From contig JAUXUL010000047.1 of assembly GCA_030680795.1 (NCBI GenBank), forward strand, positions 1 through 50,992: a stretch of 50,992 bases of DNA, in the 5' to 3' direction. The translations under genes were made by a program, and so were the position numbers. Under the pieces are notes generated by a model that did not search any database, was not told the origin of the DNA, and saw only the letters and a list, made by a program, of their open reading frames with translations. This DNA comes from Anaerolineales bacterium. GTDB lineage: Bacteria; Chloroflexota; Anaerolineae; Anaerolineales; Villigracilaceae. Positions 14,836 to 21,829 of the stretch are shown piece by piece. The number at the start of each line of letters is the position of its first letter. Within the stretch, counting starts at the first letter, position 1.

Positions 14836-15219
14836 ATGCGACCTGCACCCACTCGTTGCCCGATCTGTCAATCTGAATTAACCGTTGTTCGATTGCATTG
14901 CTCATCCTGCGACACAACCATTGAAGGTCATTTTGTCTCGGGTCAGTTTTCAAATCTGACTCCCGAACAATTGGAATTTGTTTTTACCTTCGTGCGCTGT
15001 GAAGGCAAGATCAATCGCATGGAGCAGGAGGTTGGGTTGTCTTATCCAACCATTCGTAATCGGTTGCACGAGATCATCCGCGCTTTGGGCTATGAACCTG
15101 GCAAGGATGAGTCTCCGGAAATTGACGCTGACAAAAGAAGCAGTGCCATTGCCGACCTTGAAGCCGGCAGGATCACTGCGGATCAAGCCATGCGCATTTT
15201 GCGCGGCGAAGAGGAGTAA
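14836..15219 (+). CDS. DUF2089 family zinc-finger/helix-turn-helix protein
   Basis: This 127-residue protein matches the DUF2089 pattern: an N-terminal zinc ribbon with CPIC (about 8-11) and CSSC (about 24-27), then LTPEQLEFVFTFVRCEGKINRMEQEVGLSYPTIRNRLHEII, a helix-turn-helix region, and a short C-terminal helical hairpin (LEAGRITADQAMRILRG). The family is predicted to regulate transcription and often precedes cell-envelope genes with DUF4097-like domains. It starts at ATG 14836 after GGAGG and is followed 3 nt later by such a gene. The C-terminal hairpin recurs in the next three proteins. Confidence 0.85.
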   Translation: MRPAPTRCPICQSELTVVRLHCSSCDTTIEGHFVSGQFSNLTPEQLEFVFTFVRCEGKINRMEQEVGLSYPTIRNRLHEIIRALGYEPGKDESPEIDADKRSSAIADLEAGRITADQAMRILRGEEE

Positions 15220-15222
15220 ATC

Positions 15223-16323
15223 ATGTCCAAAACTATTTCTGCAGGGCTTGCACCAAAGATAATAATTGAATCGATCGGCGGCGATCTCAGCCTGGTCGGC
15301 TGGGAGGGGGATGACATCCTTCTAAAAGCCGATGATGATGTAATCCATGTCAGCCAGGATGGCGACCAGGTCAATCTCTCCTGTGATGACGATCTTTCCT
15401 TGCGAGTGCCCAAAGCCGCTTCCATCCTTATCAATAAAATTGGAGGGGATGCGTCCATTCGAGGCGTGATGGGCGGCATTGAATTGAAAGAGATCGGCGG
15501 TGACCTTTCGATTCGCGATGTGGATTCTGTCTCGATTGATACGGTTCATGCCGACTTTAGCCTGCGAGGTGCGAAGGGGCATTTGTCCATCAAAAGCGCC
15601 AACAGCGACGTATCCATCCGTGATGTGGATGGAAATGTAAGCCTCGATACGGTGGCTGATGACCTTGCCTTGCGCGATGTACGTGGAAATGTCAACGCGA
15701 ATGTAGCCGAGGATGTGGTCATGTATTTGAATCCGCAGGCTGGTAATGTGTATTCGGTCACAGCAGGTGACGATATTCTACTGGTCATGCCTCCGAAGGC
15801 CAATGCCACACTGACACTCAACGCAGATCAAATTGATGTTGATTGGAAAGGGGTTGAGAAAGATGAAGATGCCACCAGTCGTGTGATTACCCTCGGGGAT
15901 GGTTCAGCCACAGTGACTTTGAATGCAGGGGGTGACATCCGTGTCAGCAATCAAGCAGATGCCGGTGAATCGGCTGAGGACTTTGGTAACTTCGCAGGCA
16001 TTGGCCTGGATTGGTCTGGTTTTGGCGAACGGATTTCACGACATGTAACAGCAGCAACCCAACGCGCCCAGCGTAAAGTGGAGGAAGCGGCGCGCCGTAT
16101 TGAAAATAAGACTCGTGAGGCAGAACGACGCTCCCGCCGCGGCAGAGGTGGTTTGGAAATTGGTCCTTGGAATTGGGACTTCTCACCAAAAGGTGTACCA
16201 ATGCCGCCCAAACCTCAGGCTTCTGATGAAGAGCGGATGGTGATCCTTAAGATGTTGCAGGAAAAGAAGATCACCTCAGAAGAAGCAGATAAATTATTAG
16301 CATCATTGGAAGGAGGTTCGTAA
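15223..16323 (+). CDS. DUF4097-like beta-helix protein with C-terminal SHOCT-like module
   Basis: This 366-residue protein consists mainly of repeating short beta strands (GGDLSLVGW, GGDASIRGV, GGDLSIRDV, SDVSIRDVDG and so on, about every 20 residues from 19 to 165), as in DUF4097/LiaX-type adhesin-like folds. A charged Arg/Glu-rich helical stretch (about 272-312: ATQRAQRKVEEAARRIENK...) follows, then a C-terminal hairpin ILKMLQEKKITSEEADKLLASLEG. There is no signal peptide. LiaX/YvlB-like proteins act in envelope stress, but a specific role here is inference. It overlaps the next gene by 1 nt (TAATG). Confidence 0.8.
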   Translation: MSKTISAGLAPKIIIESIGGDLSLVGWEGDDILLKADDDVIHVSQDGDQVNLSCDDDLSLRVPKAASILINKIGGDASIRGVMGGIELKEIGGDLSIRDVDSVSIDTVHADFSLRGAKGHLSIKSANSDVSIRDVDGNVSLDTVADDLALRDVRGNVNANVAEDVVMYLNPQAGNVYSVTAGDDILLVMPPKANATLTLNADQIDVDWKGVEKDEDATSRVITLGDGSATVTLNAGGDIRVSNQADAGESAEDFGNFAGIGLDWSGFGERISRHVTAATQRAQRKVEEAARRIENKTREAERRSRRGRGGLEIGPWNWDFSPKGVPMPPKPQASDEERMVILKMLQEKKITSEEADKLLASLEGGS

Positions 16324-16949
16324 TGTCTTCTGAAGAGCGCAGGAAAATCTTGCAAATGGTGGCTGATGGAAAGATCAGCGCGAAGGAAGCAGCGACGCTG
16401 ATGCGGACGTTGGAAGATTCTGCTGGGGAGGAGATGGAAGTCATCGGAGCAGTCCCAGGCGCGGGCGGACACGAAGCGAGAAGCGATGGTCCAGAGTTTG
16501 ATGAAGTCCGAAAGCGCGCGCTGCGATTCGCCATGATCCCGCTTTGGGTCGGCATCGTCTTCACAGTCTTGAGTGCGTGGGCTATGTTTTCCATCCAACA
16601 GAATGCAGGCTTGAACTTCTGGTTTTTTTGTATGAGCATGCCGTTTGTGCTGGGTGTTTTGTTGATCGCGATGGGAGCGGGGAACAGGTCTTCGCGTTGG
16701 TTGTACGTGAACGTGGATCGCTCACAGCAAAATGAGTGGCCGAGATATATTACGATTGCCCTGCCTCTACCGCTTGGATTGGTCAACTGGTTTTTGAAAA
16801 ACTTTGGTTCGCACATCGAAGGCTTAAAACGGACGACAGTTGATGAAGTGGTTATGGCGATCTCGATGGCGAAATCCATTACCGAACCGCTGATCATTAA
16901 TGTGGATGATACTGATGACGGCGAGCGTGTGCAAGTATTCATAGGATAA
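16323..16949 (+). CDS. Two-span membrane protein with N-terminal SHOCT-like module
   Basis: This 208-residue protein opens with SSEERRKILQMVADGKISAKEAATLMRTLE, the same helical hairpin that ends the preceding protein. Two membrane segments follow (about residues 72-93 and 98-120). The C-terminal part has a basic Trp/Arg-rich loop (RSSRWLYVNV) and ends in INVDDTDDGERVQVFIG. The ATG overlaps the previous stop codon, and the ribosome site GGAGG lies within the end of that gene. The C-terminal end resembles the end of the next protein (VVDEDGEHVEIFVE), suggesting duplication. Function unknown; possibly an envelope-stress membrane partner. Confidence 0.75.
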   Translation: MSSEERRKILQMVADGKISAKEAATLMRTLEDSAGEEMEVIGAVPGAGGHEARSDGPEFDEVRKRALRFAMIPLWVGIVFTVLSAWAMFSIQQNAGLNFWFFCMSMPFVLGVLLIAMGAGNRSSRWLYVNVDRSQQNEWPRYITIALPLPLGLVNWFLKNFGSHIEGLKRTTVDEVVMAISMAKSITEPLIINVDDTDDGERVQVFIG

Positions 16950-16959
16950 AAGGTGTGAT

Positions 16960-17340
16960 ATGGCAAACAGCGAAGAAAGAATGAAGATATTGAAAATGAT
17001 CGAGGAGGGCAAGATCAGCGCAGATGAAGGTTCGAAACTGCTTGCGGCGTTGAGTGATACGCGCCGTGGTATTCCTACACCTCCACGTCCGCCAGGTGCG
17101 AGTGGTGCGCGCTGGCTTCGTATCCGTGTGACGGATACCCGCACTAATCGTTCGAAAGCGTCAGTGCAAATTCCGCTTGAGCTGGTGGATGTAGGCATGA
17201 AGATCGGCGCGCATTTTGCCCCCGAAGTCCAGGGTGTGGACATGAGCAATGTGATGGAGGCCCTGCGCATGGGCGTGACCGGCAAGATCATTGATGTCGT
17301 AGATGAAGATGGCGAACATGTTGAGATTTTTGTCGAATAA
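16960..17340 (+). CDS. Small soluble protein with N-terminal SHOCT-like module
   Basis: This 126-residue protein starts with NSEERMKILKMIEEGKISADEGSKLLAALSD, the same hairpin as in the neighbouring proteins. The rest (WLRIRVTDTRTNRSKASVQIPLELVDVGMKIGAHFAPEV...GKIIDVVDEDGEHVEIFVE) is a small alpha/beta domain found after the same module in other bacteria. It lacks membrane segments. It completes a four-gene run from 14836 that is probably one operon. No enzymatic motif is visible; the module is likely a protein-protein contact. Confidence 0.75.
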   Translation: MANSEERMKILKMIEEGKISADEGSKLLAALSDTRRGIPTPPRPPGASGARWLRIRVTDTRTNRSKASVQIPLELVDVGMKIGAHFAPEVQGVDMSNVMEALRMGVTGKIIDVVDEDGEHVEIFVE

Positions 17341-17457
17341 ATTTACCAGGAAAAGCTAGTGTGACTTGACGTTCAACCTCAATAAATTGCTGCAATAGCC
17401 TCCTCTGTTATTAATAATGGCTATGAACTGGCTTTCACCTTTGCGAATAAACGCTAA

Positions 17458-17799
17458 TCTTTATTAATTCACTTTTCCCAGAATGTCCTGCAGGGGCGCG
17501 TTTTCTCCGCGCGCCGTTTGATCGCCTGGTTTACCAATCCCATCTCACCGATCATCGCAGGCACCCTGGCAGATTTTGTGCTCGAACCGCAAATGCGTGT
17601 GACGAGCTCCCTCTCTGAAACTTTTGGCTGGCTGGTTGGCATCGGTCCCGGTGCGGGCATGGGCCTGCTCATTTTTTTATGCGGTCTTGGTGGCGCTCTC
17701 GTTGGCCTTGTTGGATATTTCGTCCCTGCCATTCACAACGCAGAGGCCATCCTTCCCGATCACGATGCACTTCCAAAAGCGGATGCGGTTCCTGCTTGA
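17458..17799 (+). pseudogene. 3' relic of an MFS transporter
   Basis: About 110 codons read as the C-terminus of an MFS permease: QGRVFSARRLIAWFTNPISP, a segment with AGTLADFVLEP, then GPGAGMGLLIFLCGLGGALVGLVGYF and a soluble tail NAEAILPDHDAL. The frame is closed by a stop at 17455-17457 and nothing upstream continues the protein, so most of the gene is gone. A TTG at 17518 could be called as a start, but the homologous pattern extends upstream of it. Differs from the intact exporter at 13561. Confidence 0.75.
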
Positions 17800-18029
17800 T
17801 AAATCTTTTTGATTCTTCGCCTCTTTCGCTCATCTTATGCCTGCGTGGTGTACCTGAACAGTTCCTTCCTGAAACAGGATGCGCTCCACGTAAAGAATAG
17901 TCCGGTTTCCATAATCAATTCACATTATCGTATAAGATATAGTTACATTAGAAAGCTGCTTGAGACTATCGTAAGTGGTCTATTGAATTTTCATATTGTA
18001 TATCAATAGGAATGAAATTGGAGAGCCCC

Positions 18030-18959
18030 ATGAAAATAGCGATCTTTGGTTCAGGTGCCGTTGGCGGATACTTTGGCGGCAGACTCGCGCAAGCCGGGCA
18101 GGATGTGACATTCATTGCCCGCGGGGCACACCTTGCCAAGATAACGGGATCAGGCTTACGGGTCGATTCGATCGGCGGCGATTTTTTGGTGAATCCCGCC
18201 CAGGCGACAGATTCGCCGCAATCCATTGGCCGCGTGGATTTGGTCATTCTCGCCACAAAAGCCTGGCAGTTGGATGCCGTCATCGAGCAGATGACGCCGC
18301 TGATGGACGAGGGGACGATCATCCTGCCGTTGTTGAATGGCATGGAACACATGGACACCTTGCTTGCCGCCTTTGGGCGCGAGCATGTGCTGGGTGGGTT
18401 ATGCCGCATCAGCGCCTTTGTTGCCGCACCGGGACACATCCGTCACGTGGGTATCCAACCATTCATCGCATTGGGTGAATTGGATAATTCCAAAAGCACA
18501 AGAGTTGATTCATTGCGGGAAATGTTTGCCGCGCTGAAGGGTATCACAGTGGATATACCCGCCGATATCAATGCTGCGATGTGGGAAAAATTTGTATTTA
18601 TTTCCGGTACGAGCGGCGTGGGCGCTTTCACCCGCCAGCCAATTGGAGAATATCGTGCCAATCCGAAAACACGCACAATGCTCATCAACGCCATGGAAGA
18701 AACTGCCGCAGTTGCGCGCGCGCGCGGCATCCCGCTTTCAGAAAACCTTGTTCCAGACACAATGAAACGCATTGACACTATTCAACCGGACATGATGGCC
18801 TCAATGCAAAAGGATATTATGGAAGGACGTCCCTCCGAGTTGAATGAACAGACTGGCGCTGTGATCAGCATGGGTCGCGCAATGGGCGTGCCAACTCCCA
18901 CGCATGAAATGATCCATGCCAAATTATTGCCGCTTGAACAAAAAGCGCGCAGCGTTTAA
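18030..18959 (+). CDS. panE: 2-dehydropantoate 2-reductase family protein
   Basis: This 309-residue protein belongs to the PanE/ApbA family, NADPH-dependent reductases that make pantoate for coenzyme A. The N-terminal nucleotide-binding loop is clear (IFGSGAVGGYFGGRLAQAG), followed by LVILATKAWQ, LLNGMEH and the C-terminal helical domain with a conserved Lys in AMWEKFVF and a segment MEGRPSELNEQTGAVI. I choose ATG 18030 because GGAGAG is just upstream; an ATG six codons earlier lies before this site. Distant homologues include other 2-oxoacid reductases, so substrate assignment is moderate. It stands alone, with a decayed MFS gene upstream. Confidence 0.82.
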   Translation: MKIAIFGSGAVGGYFGGRLAQAGQDVTFIARGAHLAKITGSGLRVDSIGGDFLVNPAQATDSPQSIGRVDLVILATKAWQLDAVIEQMTPLMDEGTIILPLLNGMEHMDTLLAAFGREHVLGGLCRISAFVAAPGHIRHVGIQPFIALGELDNSKSTRVDSLREMFAALKGITVDIPADINAAMWEKFVFISGTSGVGAFTRQPIGEYRANPKTRTMLINAMEETAAVARARGIPLSENLVPDTMKRIDTIQPDMMASMQKDIMEGRPSELNEQTGAVISMGRAMGVPTPTHEMIHAKLLPLEQKARSV

Positions 18960-19099
18960 ACACAAGTGAATATTTTCCACTCCGCTTTTTACGTTTTACA
19001 TAACAGCCCCACCTACCCAAATTTCCAGTACCCATCCAATCCTTTTGGCGATACACTCGAGGTAATATCTTCGCTATACTCGCAAAAAAGGAGAATCTC

Positions 19100-20023
19100 A
19101 TGAGTAAAAATATTTTTACTGAACTTTCAAATGCAATGGCTGATGCTGTCGAACAAGCCGGAAAATTCACAGTCCTAGTGGAAGCGCGCCGCCGCTTCCC
19201 AGCCAGCGGGATTGCTTTTGCAAAAGATATGATATTGACCGCCGACCATGTAGTGGAACGCGACGAAGACATCAAAGTGCTTCTCGGTGATGGGACGGAA
19301 ATCAACGCCCGTCTCATTGGCCGGGACCCGGGAACTGACCTGGCGGTTTTGAAATTAGATCCTTCGGCACTCCCTTCGGCCGCAAGGCACTCAGCCACTC
19401 CCGCTGAAGTTGCAAAGACTCCCGCTCGTGTGGGACAGTTTGTTCTGGCAATTGGCCGCCCATCCAAAAATGGGATCGAATCCAGCTTTGGCACAATCAA
19501 TGCCATTGGCGGACCTGTCCGAACTGGACGCGGCGGCATGTTGGAAAGTTATATCAAAACGGATGTGATTTCATACCCGGGCTTTTCGGGCGGACCGCTT
19601 ATTAATGGAGAAGGTCAGGTTTTCGGTATCAATACCTCTGGCTTCCGCAGCGGCGGAGCGATTACCATTCCTGCTGAGGTTGCGTGGATAATTGCCGAGA
19701 CCCTCACCAAATATGGCAGGATCAAACGCGGCTATCTTGGTATTCGAAGTCAAACTGTCAATATCCCCGTTGAGGGGCAACAGCAATTGAACCGCAAACA
19801 GGAGACGGGGCTCTTGATCGTTGGCTTGGAATTGGACAGTCCCGCAGGCAAAGGCGGATTAATGGTGGGTGATATTCTTGCAGGGGTTGCGGACGAAGCC
19901 ATTGAACATCACGATGAGTTGTTCACGCGCTTGAGCGGAGAGGTTGTCGGAAAATTCGCATCACTGGATGTTTTGCGCGGCGGCAAATTGCAGGTGATGG
20001 ATGTGGTTGTTGGAGAAAGATAA
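19100..20023 (+). CDS. HtrA/DegP-like serine protease without signal peptide
   Basis: This 307-residue protein is a trypsin-fold S1C protease with a C-terminal PDZ-like domain (about 215-305: GYLGIRSQ...LDSPAGKGGLMVGDILAGV). The triad is H50 (TADHVV), D80 (GTDLAVL) and S163 (GFSGGP). The usual GNSGGP is GFSGGP here. Most HtrA proteases are exported, but this one has no signal sequence or membrane segment, so it should act in the cytoplasm. A LuxR-type regulator starts directly at its stop codon, so the two are co-expressed. The ATG follows AAAGGAG. Proteolytic activity is plausible since the triad is intact. Confidence 0.85.
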   Translation: MSKNIFTELSNAMADAVEQAGKFTVLVEARRRFPASGIAFAKDMILTADHVVERDEDIKVLLGDGTEINARLIGRDPGTDLAVLKLDPSALPSAARHSATPAEVAKTPARVGQFVLAIGRPSKNGIESSFGTINAIGGPVRTGRGGMLESYIKTDVISYPGFSGGPLINGEGQVFGINTSGFRSGGAITIPAEVAWIIAETLTKYGRIKRGYLGIRSQTVNIPVEGQQQLNRKQETGLLIVGLELDSPAGKGGLMVGDILAGVADEAIEHHDELFTRLSGEVVGKFASLDVLRGGKLQVMDVVVGER

Positions 20024-20632
20024 TTGATCCGAGTAACGATTGTCTCGCCGAATCATGCCTTGCGGGTTGGCTTGCGTGAAATGCTGGCAGGTCATTCAGG
20101 GATCAGCGTGATAGGCGAATCGGTTAATCTTGAAAATATAAATGAAACAGAGACCGAGGTGATTTTGCTGGACTCGGTCTCCTCCGCTTCCTTGCTGGAT
20201 GATAAAATGGATTATGCGATTTTGTTTCTGACGGACGATGTCGTGTCTGTTCGGGCTATGTTGAATTCAAAAGTGCGGTCGTGGGGCCTGCTTTCTGCAG
20301 ACGCAACGGAAGCTGAATTGGCGGCGGCGATCCATGCAGTGGGGGAAGGGCTTTGGGTTGGCGCACCAGGCCTGGTCGAGAGTCTGATGCGTTTTCAAAG
20401 AGCAGGGGAATCTTCAGGTGAAGAGTCGCTGATTGAGCCGTTGACTGCCCGGGAGAAGGAGGTCCTGCAATTGATGGCACAGGGGCAGGCGAATAAACAG
20501 ATCGCGCTTTCGCTTGGCATCAGTGAACACACGGTGAAATTTCATCTTTCGGCTTTGTATGTGAAGTTGGGAATTTCGAGCAGAACCGAGGCGGTGCGGC
20601 GGGGCGTTGAGCTTGGGTTGATTTCGTTATAA
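20024..20632 (+). CDS. LuxR/NarL-type regulator with degenerate receiver domain
   Basis: This 202-residue protein has an N-terminal receiver-like domain and a C-terminal LuxR helix-turn-helix (LTAREKEVLQLMAQGQANKQIALSLGISEHTVKFHLSALYVKLG). In the receiver, D51 (VILLDSV) stands at the phosphoacceptor position, but the acidic pair near the N-terminus is replaced (SPNHAL) and the conserved late Lys is missing, so it is probably not controlled by phosphorylation in the usual way. TTG at 20024 immediately follows the protease stop codon (zero spacing), so the genes are coupled. The protease may control the stability of the regulator or its partner. A 13-bp terminator follows. Confidence 0.85.
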   Translation: MIRVTIVSPNHALRVGLREMLAGHSGISVIGESVNLENINETETEVILLDSVSSASLLDDKMDYAILFLTDDVVSVRAMLNSKVRSWGLLSADATEAELAAAIHAVGEGLWVGAPGLVESLMRFQRAGESSGEESLIEPLTAREKEVLQLMAQGQANKQIALSLGISEHTVKFHLSALYVKLGISSRTEAVRRGVELGLISL

Positions 20633-20663
20633 AAAGTCCACTGACTTTGACAGTGGACTTTTT
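20631..20663. terminator. Bidirectional terminator
   Basis: AAAAAGTCCACTG (20631-20643) pairs perfectly with CAGTGGACTTTTT (20651-20663) around a 7-nt loop. It ends the regulator gene on the plus strand and the small membrane protein gene on the minus strand. Confidence 0.9.
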
Positions 20664-20667
20664 ATTG

Positions 20668-20925
20668 TTATTTCTTTTGTTTTCGGAACAAGAGGGGTGT
20701 GATGACGATCACCACGATGACAATGCCCATGACTAGGATGCCATCTGTTGAGCCGATTTCGGATTGATCCTGTGCAATCGGGGTGGGAGTGCCTTGTTGA
20801 AGCGCAGGGGCCGCATTCGTGTTTTGCGCGAAGACTACCGGCTGGTTGAAATTTGTGATTGCCAGGCCAAAGACAAGCATGATGCATAATGAGGCCAGCA
20901 TTCCTGAAATATGATTTGTTTTCAT
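20668..20925 (-). CDS. Small secreted or membrane protein
   Basis: This 85-residue protein starts with a signal-like segment (ISGMLASLCIMLVFGLAITNF, probable cleavage near VFA), then a Gln/Thr/Pro-rich stretch of about 25 residues (APALQQGTPTP), and a C-terminal membrane segment (ILVMGIVIVVIVITPLLF) followed by RKQKK. This is a signal-plus-anchor layout exposing a short loop outside. ATG 20925 is preferred over an in-frame codon 16 residues earlier since the signal peptide begins there, but the ribosome site is weak. No known family is recognised. Confidence 0.55.
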   Translation of the reverse strand: MKTNHISGMLASLCIMLVFGLAITNFNQPVVFAQNTNAAPALQQGTPTPIAQDQSEIGSTDGILVMGIVIVVIVITPLLFRKQKK

Positions 20926-21004
20926 TATTTTGTTCGATATAATTGTATCATGGTTCGAATGTGTATAATTCAACCCTTATATGTACTTTATTACACTTTC
21001 GATG

Positions 21005-21010
21005 TATAAT
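21005..21010 (+). promoter_or_regulatory. Putative -10 box of the alternative complex III cluster
   Basis: TATAAT preceded by TG (TGTATAAT) fits an extended -10 element; no good -35 hexamer is visible at 16-18 nt. It precedes the small ORF at 21065 and actA. A further TATAAT lies at 20963-20968. Confidence 0.4.
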
Positions 21011-21064
21011 CCGCCGAGTTAATTTGATGATGGGGTTCAGCAATTGATTATTATGGAGAATGTC

Positions 21065-21235
21065 ATGGAAGTACTCATGAAATTATTACTGCCAATTTTC
21101 GTCCTGATGCTCGTCGGGACGGGTTTTATGTACCTTCATGCCATGATGGATTCCTCTTCATACTTTTGTTTTCGTTGCATCGAGTTAGCAATTCAGCCTT
21201 CGCCGCCGTTGCAAATACGGCGGCGTTGCGCTTAA
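21065..21235 (+). CDS. Possible small membrane protein upstream of actA
   Basis: This 56-codon frame starts at ATG 21065 with GGAG 6 nt upstream and encodes one hydrophobic segment (VLMKLLLPIFVLMLVGTGFMYL) followed by a Cys-containing tail. A perfect 9-bp hairpin (21201-21209 with 21217-21225) lies inside its 3' end and may be an mRNA element, which casts doubt on the last codons. The gene would be the first of the alternative complex III transcript. I do not recognise the protein; it could be a small accessory subunit or a chance ORF. Confidence 0.35.
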   Translation: MEVLMKLLLPIFVLMLVGTGFMYLHAMMDSSSYFCFRCIELAIQPSPPLQIRRRCA

Positions 21236-21254
21236 GTCCATTTCAGGAGCATCC

Positions 21255-21809
21255 ATGTTCAAAAGACTTTTTGACTGGCTGATACAGCCGCTCGGTCTGA
21301 TTGCCGTGGGGATCGCAGTCCTGGCGGTGTTCAGCCTTGCGGCTTATGGGATTAATTACACCCAACAGCCGCCCGAACAACCCATTCAATTTCCTCACAA
21401 AACGCATGCTGCCTTTGGTGTTCAGTGTTTATACTGCCATCCAGGTGCGGCGAAAGGACCTTCAGCGGGGATTCCCGCTCAGGCAAAGTGTTGGGCTTGC
21501 CATCAACAGATCGCAAAGACCCAGACAAGCGTGCTCCTTGCGCCGTTGAAACAGGCGGTGGAGAGCGGCACACCCATTGAATGGGTGCCTGTTGCCATGG
21601 TGCCGGATTTCGTTCAGTTCAATCATCGCGCGCATGTTGCAGCGGGACAAAACTGCGAAAATTGTCATGGCGATATGACCAAGGTAACCGTTGCTCAAAA
21701 CCCCCAGGTGTTCAACATGGGATGGTGTTTGAACTGTCATGTTAAGTCCGCGGGTGATGATCAGGAAAAACTTGTCAAGCTCAGCGACTGCGGCACTTGT
21801 CATTATTAA
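21255..21809 (+). CDS. actA: Alternative complex III pentaheme cytochrome subunit ActA
   Basis: This 184-residue protein has one N-terminal membrane segment (about residues 12-33) and five CxxCH haem c sites: CLYCH (58), CWACH (79), CENCH (134), CLNCH (158) and CGTCH (179). ActA is the pentahaem subunit that relays electrons from the iron-sulphur subunit to the monohaem subunits. The protein ends one residue after the last haem motif. The bulk faces outside the membrane. It starts at ATG 21255 and is followed after 20 nt by actB1. Order A-B1-B2-C-D-E is the usual one. Confidence 0.92.
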   Translation: MFKRLFDWLIQPLGLIAVGIAVLAVFSLAAYGINYTQQPPEQPIQFPHKTHAAFGVQCLYCHPGAAKGPSAGIPAQAKCWACHQQIAKTQTSVLLAPLKQAVESGTPIEWVPVAMVPDFVQFNHRAHVAAGQNCENCHGDMTKVTVAQNPQVFNMGWCLNCHVKSAGDDQEKLVKLSDCGTCHY

Positions 21810-21829
21810 ACCGGGCAAAAGGAATCAAT

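Noticed and set aside
17518-17799. Genuine 93-residue membrane protein gene
   Set aside because: The MFS-like pattern continues upstream of the TTG, in frame, to a stop, so it is the end of a decayed transporter.
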